Source: Bactericera cockerelli (Eukaryota > Arthropoda > Insecta > Hemiptera > Triozidae). From it: a DNA stretch of 64,000 nt. The translations under genes and the position numbers were made by a program. The notes beneath the pieces are model-generated. The model searched no databases. It saw nothing but the letters and a program-made list of their open reading frames with translations, and was not told where the DNA came from. Shown here piece by piece: positions 9,106 through 19,346 of the stretch (position 1 is its first letter; the number at the start of each line of letters is the position of its first letter). The stretch covers positions 25,496,331 through 25,560,330 of the forward strand of contig CM044956.1 of assembly GCA_024516035.1 (NCBI GenBank), written 5' to 3'.

Positions 9106-9158
9106 ATGTATGGATGGTGTGTGTGTGATGGCTTGGCGAAGCGGGTGCAGCCCGCTAG
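8344..9158 (+). mobile_element. Non-autonomous Helitron with internal TG array
   Basis: The 5' end is TCTATATCTATAAAAGAAAG, a start I associate with insect Helitrons. The 3' end is GCGGGTGCAGCCCGC followed by TAG and host T at 9159. The body contains two or three tandem blocks of TTCTGATGAGCCGTTCTTGA type, each followed by an A/T-run segment. A compound TG array at 8,952-9,130 follows. No Rep-helicase coding sequence. Several overlapping frames here (Cys-Val or His-Thr repeats) are microsatellite read-outs. Confidence 0.65.
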
Positions 9159-9159
9159 T

Positions 9160-9703
9160 TTTATATGTACAAAACCCCTGAATTGAAAATTTGATTCCAT
9201 CCCGAATAAATGATAAGAAGAAAAGAATAAAATAAACGGTATTTTTTTTTAAATTAATTTATTTTTAGTTTTGTGAGTTTTCAGTAATTATTTTTTTCTG
9301 GTTCAGCAAATTCTAAATTTTCATAATTAATTGTCGCTTCTTCGTTTGATAGTGGTGTTTTTTTTCCAATAATTTTAATCTATTCTATTTAATCTAATCA
9401 ATAAGTCAAAGTCGGACTTTTTCGGAAAGTTACAAAAATCACTTTGTGCAGTTACGAAGGCGAATCCAAAAAAACGGATTGCAGATCCGGTCTGGAAATA
9501 TCGTCAGTAATCTAAGATTAACGGGTGTAAACGTTATTTTGGTCCACCCTGTATAATTTTTTCCTTAACTGGCCTATTTGTTTAACTTTCGTTTTAAAAG
9601 CTTTATTCGTTCGAAACCCATGAAGTTCCGAATCAATAAATCAGCGTGCAGACCCACGTTCAATATTAATGGGAAATTTCAAATCGATTATTTTTTTACT
9701 TAC
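9160..9703. other. Kinase C intron between exons C3 and C2
   Basis: AT-rich, non-coding in all frames that I can judge; no repeat family recognised. Confidence 0.45.
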
Positions 9704-9889
9704 CTGACTAACTTTAGCCTCAAATGCTTTTAGAATTGGATCATTATTGTCGTGAAAAGTTTGCAACCTCTTCTTGATGGTTTCTTCGTTGTCGTCCTCA
9801 CGGCCTGAGGTCTTAGCTCTTTCTAGAAGTCTGGAAATCATGACGTCATCAGGAACTTCCAAGTAGATGATCGCGCTAGGGGAGGTGAT
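9704..9889 (-). CDS. Adenylate-kinase family domain C, LID exon
   Basis: This is a 62-codon, phase 0-0 exon with acceptor ctacttccacag and donor GTAAGT. It reads SAIIYLEVPDDVMISRLLER, then KTSGREDDNEETIKKRLQTF and DPILKAFEAKVSQ. The TSGRxDDNEETIxKR block is the canonical LID segment of adenylate and UMP-CMP kinases, with the catalytic/phosphate-binding arginines in place. The preceding IIYLEVPDDVM is the beta-4 strand and following turn. This domain therefore looks catalytically competent where it can be read. It could belong to an AK1-like or a UMP-CMP-like enzyme, or to a third domain of the AK5-like gene upstream. The ORF edges outside 9704-9889 are intron read-through. Confidence 0.85.
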
Positions 9890-9939
9890 CTGTGGAAGTA
9901 GATAAGTGCTCCAAATAAACAGGTATGAGTTATTATTAT

Positions 9940-9975
9940 TATTATACACCAAAAATACACTTCGTGTGAAAAAGA
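9940..9975. repeat. Terminus of the CTTCGTG family
   Basis: CACCAAAAATACACTTCGTGTGAAAAAG-type end, related to the termini at 52.7 and 53.25 kb. The following GGAACTGATATCAAATG block (about 10,040) is also shared with 53,330. Confidence 0.45.
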
Positions 9976-10094
9976 CTCAAATTAAATAACAATTCTTTGA
10001 AAATATGTATAATTTCCTCTTTAAAAAAAAGCCCGAAAAGGAACTGATATCAAATGAATGCCAAGTTGTGAACTTGATACCCCTAAAACAAAAA

Positions 10095-10422
10095 ACAGTC
10101 TCGGAACCATCTCCGAGATCTAGGAACGAGATTGTATCGTCCTGTCTCGGATCCCAAAAAATGATATCGGAGACACCTAGGAGACCGTTCGGAGACTGCT
10201 ACGGGACAGTCTACGTCCGCACCATAGCGTCGATTGCTGGTGCTCGAGATTGCTCCAAGATCGGTCTCGGGAACTGTCTCCGAGATCATTCTCGGGGACC
10301 GTCTCCGAGCCTTCTCGGAACCGTCTCCGAGAACATTCTCGGGGACTGTCTCCGAGCCTTCTCGGAACCGTCTCCGAGAACATTCTCGGGGACTGTCTCT
10401 TCTAGACCAGAGACCGTTTTAA
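10095..10422. repeat. CTCGG-rich minisatellite, 47-bp unit
   Basis: Clear 47-bp units start at 10,291, 10,338 and 10,385 (CTCGGGGACTGTCTCCGAGC then CTTCTCGGAACCGTCTCCGA). More diverged units extend left to about 10,095. Each unit contains several TCTCGG/CCGAGA inverted words, so single strands can fold. It is a sharp GC-rich island in AT-rich intron. The open frames at 10,005-10,502 and its antisense partners are products of the repeat. Confidence 0.7.
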
Positions 10423-11033
10423 ATACCCTGGGAATTTTAGCTGTAAAACCACCTAACAATAATACGACACATTTTTATAATAGAACATATTTTTTATTGT
10501 GAAATTTAAAATAAAATAATTAAGAACAAAACAAAAAAAAAAGAAGAATAAACCTTAAAGAATGAAAAATCCCAATAAGAGACTAGAAACAATTGGAATA
10601 AAGAGATTGCCATAGGCAATAACCAATAACCCCGCCCTTTAGTTAGGACATATGTATAGGACATTGGATACGAATTCAATTTTTAATATTAATTTTTCGA
10701 GTTTAAGTCAGTTCTAACTCAGTTAGGGTCCATTTCTGACCCCTAGTTGATAGAGATAATCCATGCTTATTTGACCCAAGGAATCTAAGGTATCAATATA
10801 TTTATGCAATCAATTTAGAAACATTAGAAAAAAAATTGACATGAAAATAAAAGTATCACATAAGTTCACATTTTAAAAGTATCTCTATCTTTAGTCACAG
10901 CAGACTACCCAGACGGCACAGAAAGTGTTTAAAAAGATTTTAAAAACACTTATTTTGACAAGATTCAAACATTTTATAAAGCTTATTTTGACAAGGCTTA
11001 ACATTTTAGAAACACTTTTATAAACTTACTATT
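10423..11033. other. Intron up to the end of the clean contig
   Basis: AT-rich intron with a short dispersed-repeat piece (AAGAGATTGCCATAGGCAAT near 10,605, shared with about 50,350). Clean sequence stops in the poly(T) at about 11,022-11,041. Confidence 0.5.
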
Positions 11034-12351
11034 TTTTTTTTTGGGGGCCCCCCGGAGGCCCGGAAAAAAAAACCCCGTTCGGGGCCCCCGGGGGCCATGA
11101 AGTCAAATGGGAGAGTTACATTGTTTTCATTAGCCCTCTGAATTTTTCAAGTATCGTTTAGCGTGGTTTTTTTTAAAAAAAAACAATCAAGGATCGGGAG
11201 GGTTTTTTTCGGGCCGAAAAAGGGTAGTGTGAAAAAAAGGGCCCCTCGTGGGGGTTTTTTTTTTCCCCCCCCCCACGTTTAAAAAAAACCGGCCAGCAAA
11301 AAAACCAAAGTAGTGGGAACGGGGCTGTTACCCTTCAAAAAATTACTGCAATCCCCCCAGGGGTTTTTGGGGGGGGGTAACGAATTATTCCCTTTCCCCC
11401 TTTTCCCCAAAAAATTTCCCCCCCCGGGGTTTTTAAGAAGGGTTCATAAGGGAATTCCCCCCGGGGGGAATAAAAACCTTTTTTTTTTAATTGGTACCTA
11501 TTTAAGAAAATGAAAACGAGAAAATTTTCATTTTTCATAAGAAAATCTCTAAACTGGGGGAAAAGGGCCCCAATGCCTTGAGTGCATATTTGGTTTAAAA
11601 GGAAAATTTATAGGGGGGAAAAAACCCCCCCTCGGAATACTGGGGGGTTTTTGGGGTAATACAAAAAAGGGGGAAAATCCCTGGGTTTATAGTAGGGTTA
11701 GGGTTTAAAAACCCCCAAAAAAAAACCCCAAATTTCGTGGTTGCAAAAGGAAAACTTTTAAAAAAAAACCCCCCCCAAAATTTAGGGAAAAGGGGGAAAC
11801 AAATTTTTCTCGTGTTTTTTTTCACATTGTATACACCCCCCAAAAATTAAAAAATTTTTTAAATTTTTTTTGTTCCCATTTTTCGCGGGGGGTGAAAGTA
11901 AAAAAATTGGGGGGGAAACTTTTTTTTCCCCAAAAACCCCCTTACACTTTCCCCGGGCTGTCTCTTTCTTTGTTTTAGGTATAGGCGTTCTTCACACCTC
12001 CGCCGAGGTTTTTTGTCAGACAGTTAAAAAATGTTTTTTTTTTCATTTCGCCTTGGTTTTTTTTAAATTGATTGTTTTTCGGGAAAAAAAAATTATTAAT
12101 TCCCTTTTTATATAATTTTTTTTAAAATCCCATAGCCCCCCCCTTTTTTAAAATTTTTTTTTTAAAATTTTAAAAATTTAAAAAAGACATTTATTTTTTT
12201 AAAATTTTAAAATTTTTTTTTTGTTTTAGTTTTTTTTTTTTTTTTTTAAAAAAACTATTTCAATTTCCCCCTTTTTGAAAGCTAACAAAAAATTAAAGAA
12301 ATAAATTTGGGGGCTCTAAAAAAAATCTATGTATCCCCCTTTTTTGTCCAC

Positions 12352-12546
12352 AAAAAACCCCGGGGGGGTTTGGTTTCCCATGGCCCCCCTTTGGGCCCCC
12401 CAAAATTTCGGGCCTCGGTCCAAGTAAAAACCAAAAAGGACTGGGGTGGTGCTCAAAAGGGGACAAATGGAAGGTAAAAAAACTGTACTTTACAAATGCC
12501 ATTTCGGGGGAAAAATGGCCCCCCGCGGCCTTTTTAAATTATAAAA
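12352..12546 (+). pseudogene. Degraded image of lectin exon 3535-3714
   Basis: Retains GTGGTGCTC, ATGGAAGGT, CTGTACTTTACAAATGCCAT and the following GTATC of the exon and its donor side. Part of the artefactual copy; do not annotate as a gene. Confidence 0.75.
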
Positions 12547-13262
12547 AGGGCCCCGTATCTTTATCATTCCTTGCTTCTTTTATTAATTTTATTTAATTTT
12601 CCTGTATTTTTCAAAAAAGTTTTTAAAACAAGCTTTTTGGCGAAAATTTAAGTAGTAAGGTGGGGGGAAAAACCCCCCAAATTAAAAAAATTTTTGGTTT
12701 TATTGTGAAATGAAAAAAAAATTTTGGGGTTTTTAAAATTTAAAATTTTCAACCACCTTTTTTACATATTTAAAGGGGAAACCCTTTTGTGGGTACTCGA
12801 AACTTTTTAAATTTCCCCCAAAACTAAAAAAAAAAAACAAAATTTTTTTTTAAACCCATTTAAATTTATTGTAAAAAAACCCCAATTTTTTGGGGTTTTA
12901 CGAAAAAAATGCTTTTAATTTTGGGGTTTTTTAAAATTCCCCGGGAATTAAAAACCCAAACACTAAAGTCACGGGAAAAAAATACAAAATTTTTTCCCCA
13001 AATTTTCTATTTTTTCCCCGGAAATTTTTTTTACAATACCAAAGGGGCCCCCGCGGAAAAAAAAAGGGGAAAAAAAAAATAAAAAAAAAGAAATAAAAAA
13101 AATTTTTCCCCAAAAAGGGGTTTTTAAAGGGGAAATGTAATTTTATTTAATTTTGAAAAAACCCAAATTTAAAAAAAAAGTTTTTTTTTTTTCTTATTTT
13201 TTTAAACTGAATTTTGGGGGGGAAAAAAAGACGGAAACCAAAAAATTTTTCCAAAATTTTTA

Positions 13263-13559
13263 TCAGTGGTTAAGCTCTCGTTTTCCATGCGGAAGGCCCC
13301 CGGGGTTTGACCCCCCTCCCCCAAAAAAAAAATTTTTATTTTAAAATTTTGGGTTTCAATTTTTGAAAAGGGGTCCCTTTTCCCGGGGCGCCGTTTTTGG
13401 CCCCCAAAAAACCAAAAAATTTTGGGGAAATTTTGGGGGCCCCTTTTGCCCCACAGGGGGGAAGGCATACTAGGGGGGTGGGCAGGCAAAAAAACAGACC
13501 AAGGTTTTCCCCCAGCCCCTTTTTTAAAGGTAGGGGAAAAAAAAAAAGGCTGTAAAAAA

Positions 13560-13592
<33 letters not shown>
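13263..13592 (+). repeat. Degraded image of the tRNA-Gly-headed SINE
   Basis: Head, body (GAAGGCATACTAGGGG, GGGCAGGC) and a long A run correspond to 4,345-4,660. Confidence 0.7.
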
Positions 13593-13593
<1 letters not shown>

Positions 13594-15422
13594 TTTTTAA
13601 AAAATTTTTAAATTGATGAAAAAAAAGGGTTTTTTTTTAAAAAATTACGGGGGGCCCCCCAAAAAACATCGGGTATTCTTAATTTTACCATATCACCTTT
13701 TTTTCCCCGGGGGGAAAAAATTTTAACATTTGATGATTTAAAAAATTTCTTCGCTTGTTTTTTAAAAGGCCTTCCTAAAAAAAGCCCCCTTTTTTAATTG
13801 TTTAAAAAATTCTTGTTTCTCTTTTAAATTTTAAAAAAAGGGGCGGCTTTTTTGGGGGGAAATTTTCGGGTTTGGGCCAAAAAAAATGATGGTTGTTCGG
13901 GAAAATTTGTTAAAAAAAAATCTTTGCTTCATCCACTTTGTTTTCTTTTTTTTTCTTTTGGAATCAGGACCCGGGGGGTTTTTTTTTTCAATTTTTTTCC
14001 ACCAACTTAAAAATTTTCCAAAAGTCGGCCCCATTGATTTTTTTTTTTAAAAAACCCCCAATTTTTTTGGGGGGGAAAACCCCCAAAACCAATGGCTGAA
14101 AAAGGGCAAAAAATTTTTTTTCCCCACAATGGTAAATCGGTTCTTGGCAAACCCCCGGGGTTTTTTAAAAGGGGGGGGAAATGGGTTTTTTTTAAAAGAT
14201 TTTTTTTTAAAATTTTTCCCAAAGCCCCCGGGGGTAATGTATACAATTACCGGTAATTGTGTACAATTAAAAAATTTAAAAGTACCTTTACCGTAACATC
14301 CCCCCAAAAAAAAAAAAAATTTTCCCACTTGAAAGGGAAAAAGTTTAAAAAAGTAAAAAATTTAAAAAAAAACCCCCAAATCTTTGTTTTTAAAAATTTT
14401 GATTCAGTCCATTACATTACTTTTTTTTTCTATTTCGAGTCCCCACATGATTTTTTTTTGGGGAAATACCCCCTTTTGGTTATATAAAGAAAACTTTTTT
14501 CATTTTAAAATACCAAAAAAATTTTTTTTGTAAAAAAATTTTTTTAATGAAGTTTTTCTTGCTTTTTAAAATATTTTTTAAATTTTGGGGGTTTTTTTTT
14601 GGGGGGACAGTGCACATACAGTGTGTTTTGCCCGGGGGGGCCCCCTTTTTCGCGGGGGGGGGGACCGTTTTTACCTAAAAGGTTTTAGAAAGTGTTTTTG
14701 GGGGTTTTGGGTTTTTTTCAAAATTAAAGATAAAAAAAATTTTTGGGGAAAAAAATTTTAAAGAAACTCCTTTTTTGGGGGAAAAAAAGAAAATTTTTAT
14801 AAAATGGCCCTTTCGTATGTATGTGTGTTTGTGGGGAAATTTAAAAAAAAAAAATAAGGGGAAAAACTAACAAAAATTTTTAAAAATTTGAATATATATT
14901 TTTGAATTTTCCCCATTTCCGTAGGAAAAATTTTTGGGGACAAAAAATGAAAAATTCGAAAAAAATACGGGAAAAAAATTTTTTTTAAAAAAATAATATC
15001 TTTTTTTAAAAGGTAATTTTACACTTATTTTCAAAAATTTTAGTATAAAATTTTCCCCCCTTTTTAAAAAATTTTAAACCCCAAAAAATTTTTAAAATTT
15101 TTTAAAAAAACTTTCTCTATTGAAAAAGAATGTCTTTTTGTTTTTTTTTTTATTTGAAAAATTTTTTGTGATTGTTTTTTTTTTTTTCTGAAAAAGTTTC
15201 ATCCAAAAAAAGTTATCAGCTAAAAATTCCCAAAAAAAAAGACCGAAAAAAAAAAGGGGGGTGTTTACCTTGAAAGTTTTTTCGCGGGGATAGTAAAAGC
15301 GAAAAGACTTTTTTTTTAAAAAACAAACTTCAAGTTTTTTAAAATTTTGGGTTTTTTTTTCACTAATTTTTCCTGTTTTTTTAATTTATGAATTTTTTTT
15401 AAAAAAATAGCGTTCTTTTTTC

Positions 15423-15891
15423 AAAAGGGGAAATTTTTCGAATTGTGAAAAAAAAAAAGGGAGGTTCCCCAAAAAATTTTTCCCCAAACGGGCCTGTTAA
15501 AAAATCCAAGCTCACAACCAGACGATCTTTTTTGGGGCCCGGGAAAATTTTTCCCGCCCCTAGTAGAAAAAACCTCTCCCTATAGGCAGCGGTATTAATT
15601 AAAATTATACAGATATTGAAATCATGATATAAAAAAATTTTTAAAAATGTATTTTCGACCTTAAGGAAAAAAGGGAAACTGCACGGGGGCAAAAAATGAA
15701 ATTCGGGGGAAAAAAAAAGGGGGGGGAAAAAATTCGGGAAAAAACCGATATTCAGGATTTAGCAAAAGGGGGGAAATTTTTTGTGGGTTTTGTAAAAGGA
15801 AAGGGGTTTAAAACCCCTTTTAAAAAAAAATTTTTAGTAATTTTAAATTTTATGAAAAAACCTGAAAGCAACAGTCAAGTAAAAAAAGGTG
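15423..15891 (+). pseudogene. Degraded image of lectin terminal exon 6293-6720
   Basis: Retains AATTGTGAA, GGGCCTGTT, CCAAGCTCACAACCAGACGA, TATAGGCAGCGGTATTAATT and CCTGAAAGCAACAG. It gives no independent support for the stop or frame after 6720, because the key bases are overwritten. Confidence 0.75.
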
Positions 15892-17552
15892 ACCTTTTCG
15901 GGGGGAATTTAAAATTTGGGGATAGTTTTAATGATAATTTAAAACTTAAAAAAAAAAGATAAGGGGTTTTAAAAGACCTGATGCAAAGGGGTTTTTTTAA
16001 AAAAAAAGGCCCCGGGGGGGCCCCCAATTTTAAAAAAAACCCCAAAAGTATATAGGAAAAAAAATTTTTCCAAAAACCAAAAAAAAATTTGGGCACCTAA
16101 AAATATATTTTTAAATTTTGGGGAAAAAAAAAACCCCCCCAAAAAGGGAAACCCCAAAAACTAGGGGGGGAAGTTCATTTCCCCAAAAAAAAAAAAGTGA
16201 TTTTTTTAAAGGGGTTTTTTATTAAAATTTTTATTTTAAATATATTTATTGTTTTTAAAAAGGGGGGAAAACCCCCAAATTTTTTCCCCAAAACTAAACA
16301 AAGGATTTCCCCCTTGGAATTTTTTTTAATTTTTTAACCCCAAAAATCGGTTCAAAATCCTTTGAAAAGAAAAAAAAAGTCATTCAGGAAAACCCCCTGG
16401 CTTTTTTTTTTTTCCAGGAGAGAAAGTAAAAAAATTCAAGGGGTTTTTTTATGCTTACCCCCCCAAAAAAAAAACCATTTTTGGGGGTTAAAAAAAAAAG
16501 GGGAAACGCCCTATAAAAAAGGGGAAATTTTTTTTTAATTTTGCTAAAAAAAATGATATTAAAAATTTTAGAACCCCTTTTTTCTCTTCTATTCTTGCAC
16601 TTTCTCTGAATTTTTTCTTTTATTTTTATCTTTTTTTTATCCTTTCTGGGGGTTTTCATCCCAAATTGTTTTTTTTTAAAATTTTTATTTTTTTAAACGG
16701 AAAAAAAAATTTGGCGGTGGGGAGTTTTTGATTTTTAAAAAATTATTTGGTTTAAAGGGGGAAAAAATATTACCCGCGACCCCCCTTTTTTTTTTTGCCG
16801 TTAAAAAGGGGAAATTTTAAAAGAGAAACTTTTTTGGGGGATGACCCTAGAAAGGATAGAAAAAAAAAAAACCCCAAAAGAGGAATAAATACAAGAGGAG
16901 TGCGGGAGAAAAAAGGAAAAGGGGGGGGTTTAAAGGGGTTTTTAAAAATTTTTATATCATTTTTTTTTTAAAAAATTTTAAAAATCTTCTATTGAGGGGG
17001 CGTTTTTTTTTTTTAAAATTCACGAAGTCGTTTTTTTGGGGTTTTTTTTTTTTCGTTGGCCCCCCTTTTCCCTTAAACCCCCAAAACCGATTCTATTTGA
17101 TTTAAAGGGGGGAAAAATTAGGACGGGTATTTTTACCCTATTCGCTGGGAATTTACCCTTACCCACAATAACCTCACCTAGCCGGGGGGGGGGCCCCGGA
17201 AAAATTTTTTGGGGTTTTCCCCCCCGAATACAATACTTTCTTTTTTATAGGATGGGGAAAAAAAAAAAATTAAAAATTTTCTGAGAAAAAAATTTTTTTT
17301 TTGGGTTTTTAAAAAAAAACGAACACTTTTTTTTCCCCTTTTTTTCTAATACAAATTTTTTTTTTTGGGGAAGAAAAAATTTACTTACTTAAAAAAATAC
17401 ACAATGAAAAGATTTTAAGATACAGGCAGTTTAAAAAAATTTAAAAACTTTTTTTGGGGCTTGAGATGTTTTTTTAATTGAATTTAAAAAAACGTCTTTC
17501 ATAGAAAAGCGATTTGAGTTTTAGGACTGAAGGGCGGGGATGTTTTTTTTCC

Positions 17553-17646
17553 TTAAGATGCTTTAATTTTAAAATTTTCCCCGGGAAAAATTTTTTTTTT
17601 CAACATCGAGGGGAAAAATTTCCTTGGTAAAAGACGGCATTGAGCT
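17553..17646 (-). pseudogene. Degraded image of kinase exon C3
   Basis: Retains CTTAAGATGCTTTAA, CAACATCGA and GGCATTGAGCT, corresponding to 8,222-8,302. Confidence 0.7.
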
Positions 17647-18339
17647 AAAAAAAATTAAAAAATTTTATTCGGTATTTCAAAAATTAAATTATATTAAAAA
17701 AGGGGAAAACGGGGCTGTGTTTTTTGTATGTTTGTTTTTTAAAAACAAACCCAAAACCCCCTTTTGGGGGCCCGGGGGAAAAAATTAAAATTTTTTCACG
17801 GGCGGGGCCCCCCGGGTTTGGGTCGGGAAAAAATTTTTCCCCGGCAAAGGTTATTTTCTCCCAAATTTAAGAAAAAATAAGGATAAAAAAATGGATGGGT
17901 GACGCAAAAAAAAATTCACTTTTTTTTTTTTTAATTTAAAAGACATTTTTTTTCAAAAATTTTTTTTAGCGACGCCCTTTTTAACTCAAAGAAAAAAAAT
18001 TTTTTGGGGGAAGGGGTTTTTTGGGTTTAATTGACAAATCGATCGCGAATTTCTGATGGCCGTTTTGAGTTTTCCCCGGGTTAAAGGAAAAAAAAATTTA
18101 TGAGTAACACGAAAAAATTTTTGTTTTTTTTTTAAACCTAAATACATTTTTTTTTCAAAAATTTGAAGTGACGATTCAATAAAAACAAAAAAGGGGGTTT
18201 TGGGGGGAAACGTGTGGCTTTCATTTGACATATTGATCGGGGGAAAATTTGAGGGGGCCTTTTTTTAGTAGCCGTCAAAAAACAAAAAAATTTATGGGCG
18301 AAAAAAAAAATTCGGGGTTTTTTTTTTAAACCTAAATGA

Positions 18340-18562
18340 AAATTTTGTGTGTGTGTGTGTGTGTGGGGGTTTTCATTTTGTCTGGGTGTGTTTTCGGGGG
18401 CTGTTTTGTGTGTGGATGGTGTTTTTTGTGTGTGGGGGTGTGGATGTGTGTGTGGTGTGGATGTTTTTTGTTTGTGTGTGGGGAGTGTGTGTGGGGGGTG
18501 ATGTATGGATGGTTTTTGGGGGTGATGGCTTTGGCGAAGGGGGTTTTCAGCCCGCTAGTTTT
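18340..18562 (+). repeat. Degraded image of the Helitron TG array and terminus
   Basis: TG-rich run followed by GATGGCTTTGGCGAAG and CAGCCCGCTAGTTTTATATG, matching 8,950-9,175. The Cys/Val/Gly-rich frames here are artefacts. Confidence 0.7.
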
Positions 18563-19153
18563 ATATGTAAAAAAACCCCAAATTTTAAAATTTGATTCCT
18601 TTTCCCCAATAAATGAAAAGAAAAAAAGGGGAAAAAAAAAAGGGGTTTTTTTTTTTTAAATTTAAATTTTTTTTTTTAGTTTTGTAAAATTTTCAGAAAA
18701 TTTTTTTTTTTCTGGTTCAGAAAATTTTTAAATTTTCATAATTAATTGCGCTTTTCTTTTTTTTAGTGGTTTTTTTTTTCCCAAAATTTAAATTTTTAAA
18801 CTATTTTTTTAAAACTAATCAAAAAGTCAAAGTGGGGGTTTTTTTGGAAATTACAAAAAAAAAATTTGTGCATTTTGGGGAAAGGGAACCCAAAAAAAAA
18901 AGGATTGCGATCCGGTCGGGAAAAAAATGTCGTTAATCTAAAAAATTTTAAAGGGGGAAAAATTTTTTTTTGGTCCCCCCGGGGAAAAATTTTTTTCCCT
19001 TTAAAGGCCTATTTGTTTAACTTTCTTTTTTAAAAAAACTTTATTCTTTCCCCAAACCCATGAATTTCCCAAAAACAAAAAATTTAGGGTGCAGACCCGT
19101 TCAATTTTAAAGGGGGAAATTTTTAAACCCCTTTTAAAAATTTTTTTTCTTAC

Positions 19154-19346
19154 CTGACAAACTTTAGCCCTAAAATGTTTTTTAAAAATTTGGGTCTTAT
19201 TGTGTAAAAAATTTTTTAAACCCCCTTCTTGATGGTTTCTTCTTTTTTCGTCCTCAGGGCCCCGAGGTCTTAGCTCTTTCTAAAAGTCTGGAAATCATGA
19301 CGTAATCAGGAACTTCCAAGTAGATGACGCGCTAGGGGGGGAAAAA
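19154..19346 (-). pseudogene. Degraded image of kinase exon C2
   Basis: Retains CTTACCTGAC, GGTCTTAGCTCTTTC, GTCTGGAAATCATGACGTAA and CAGGAACTTCCAAGTAGATG, corresponding to 9,704-9,889. Confidence 0.8.

Noticed and set aside
8900..9200. Cys-Val-repeat and His-Thr-repeat proteins on both strands
   Set aside because: Translation of the TG/CA array of a Helitron; no start context, splice sites or non-repeat domain.
10005..10502. 165-residue frame with Ser/Arg/Gly repeats
   Set aside because: Produced by the 47-bp CTCGG minisatellite; several frames of both strands are open, as expected of a repeat without stops.
12352..19346. Second paralogous lectin and kinase gene copies
   Set aside because: They are in the same order and spacing as the clean exons and degraded like the surrounding block, so they are an assembly image.
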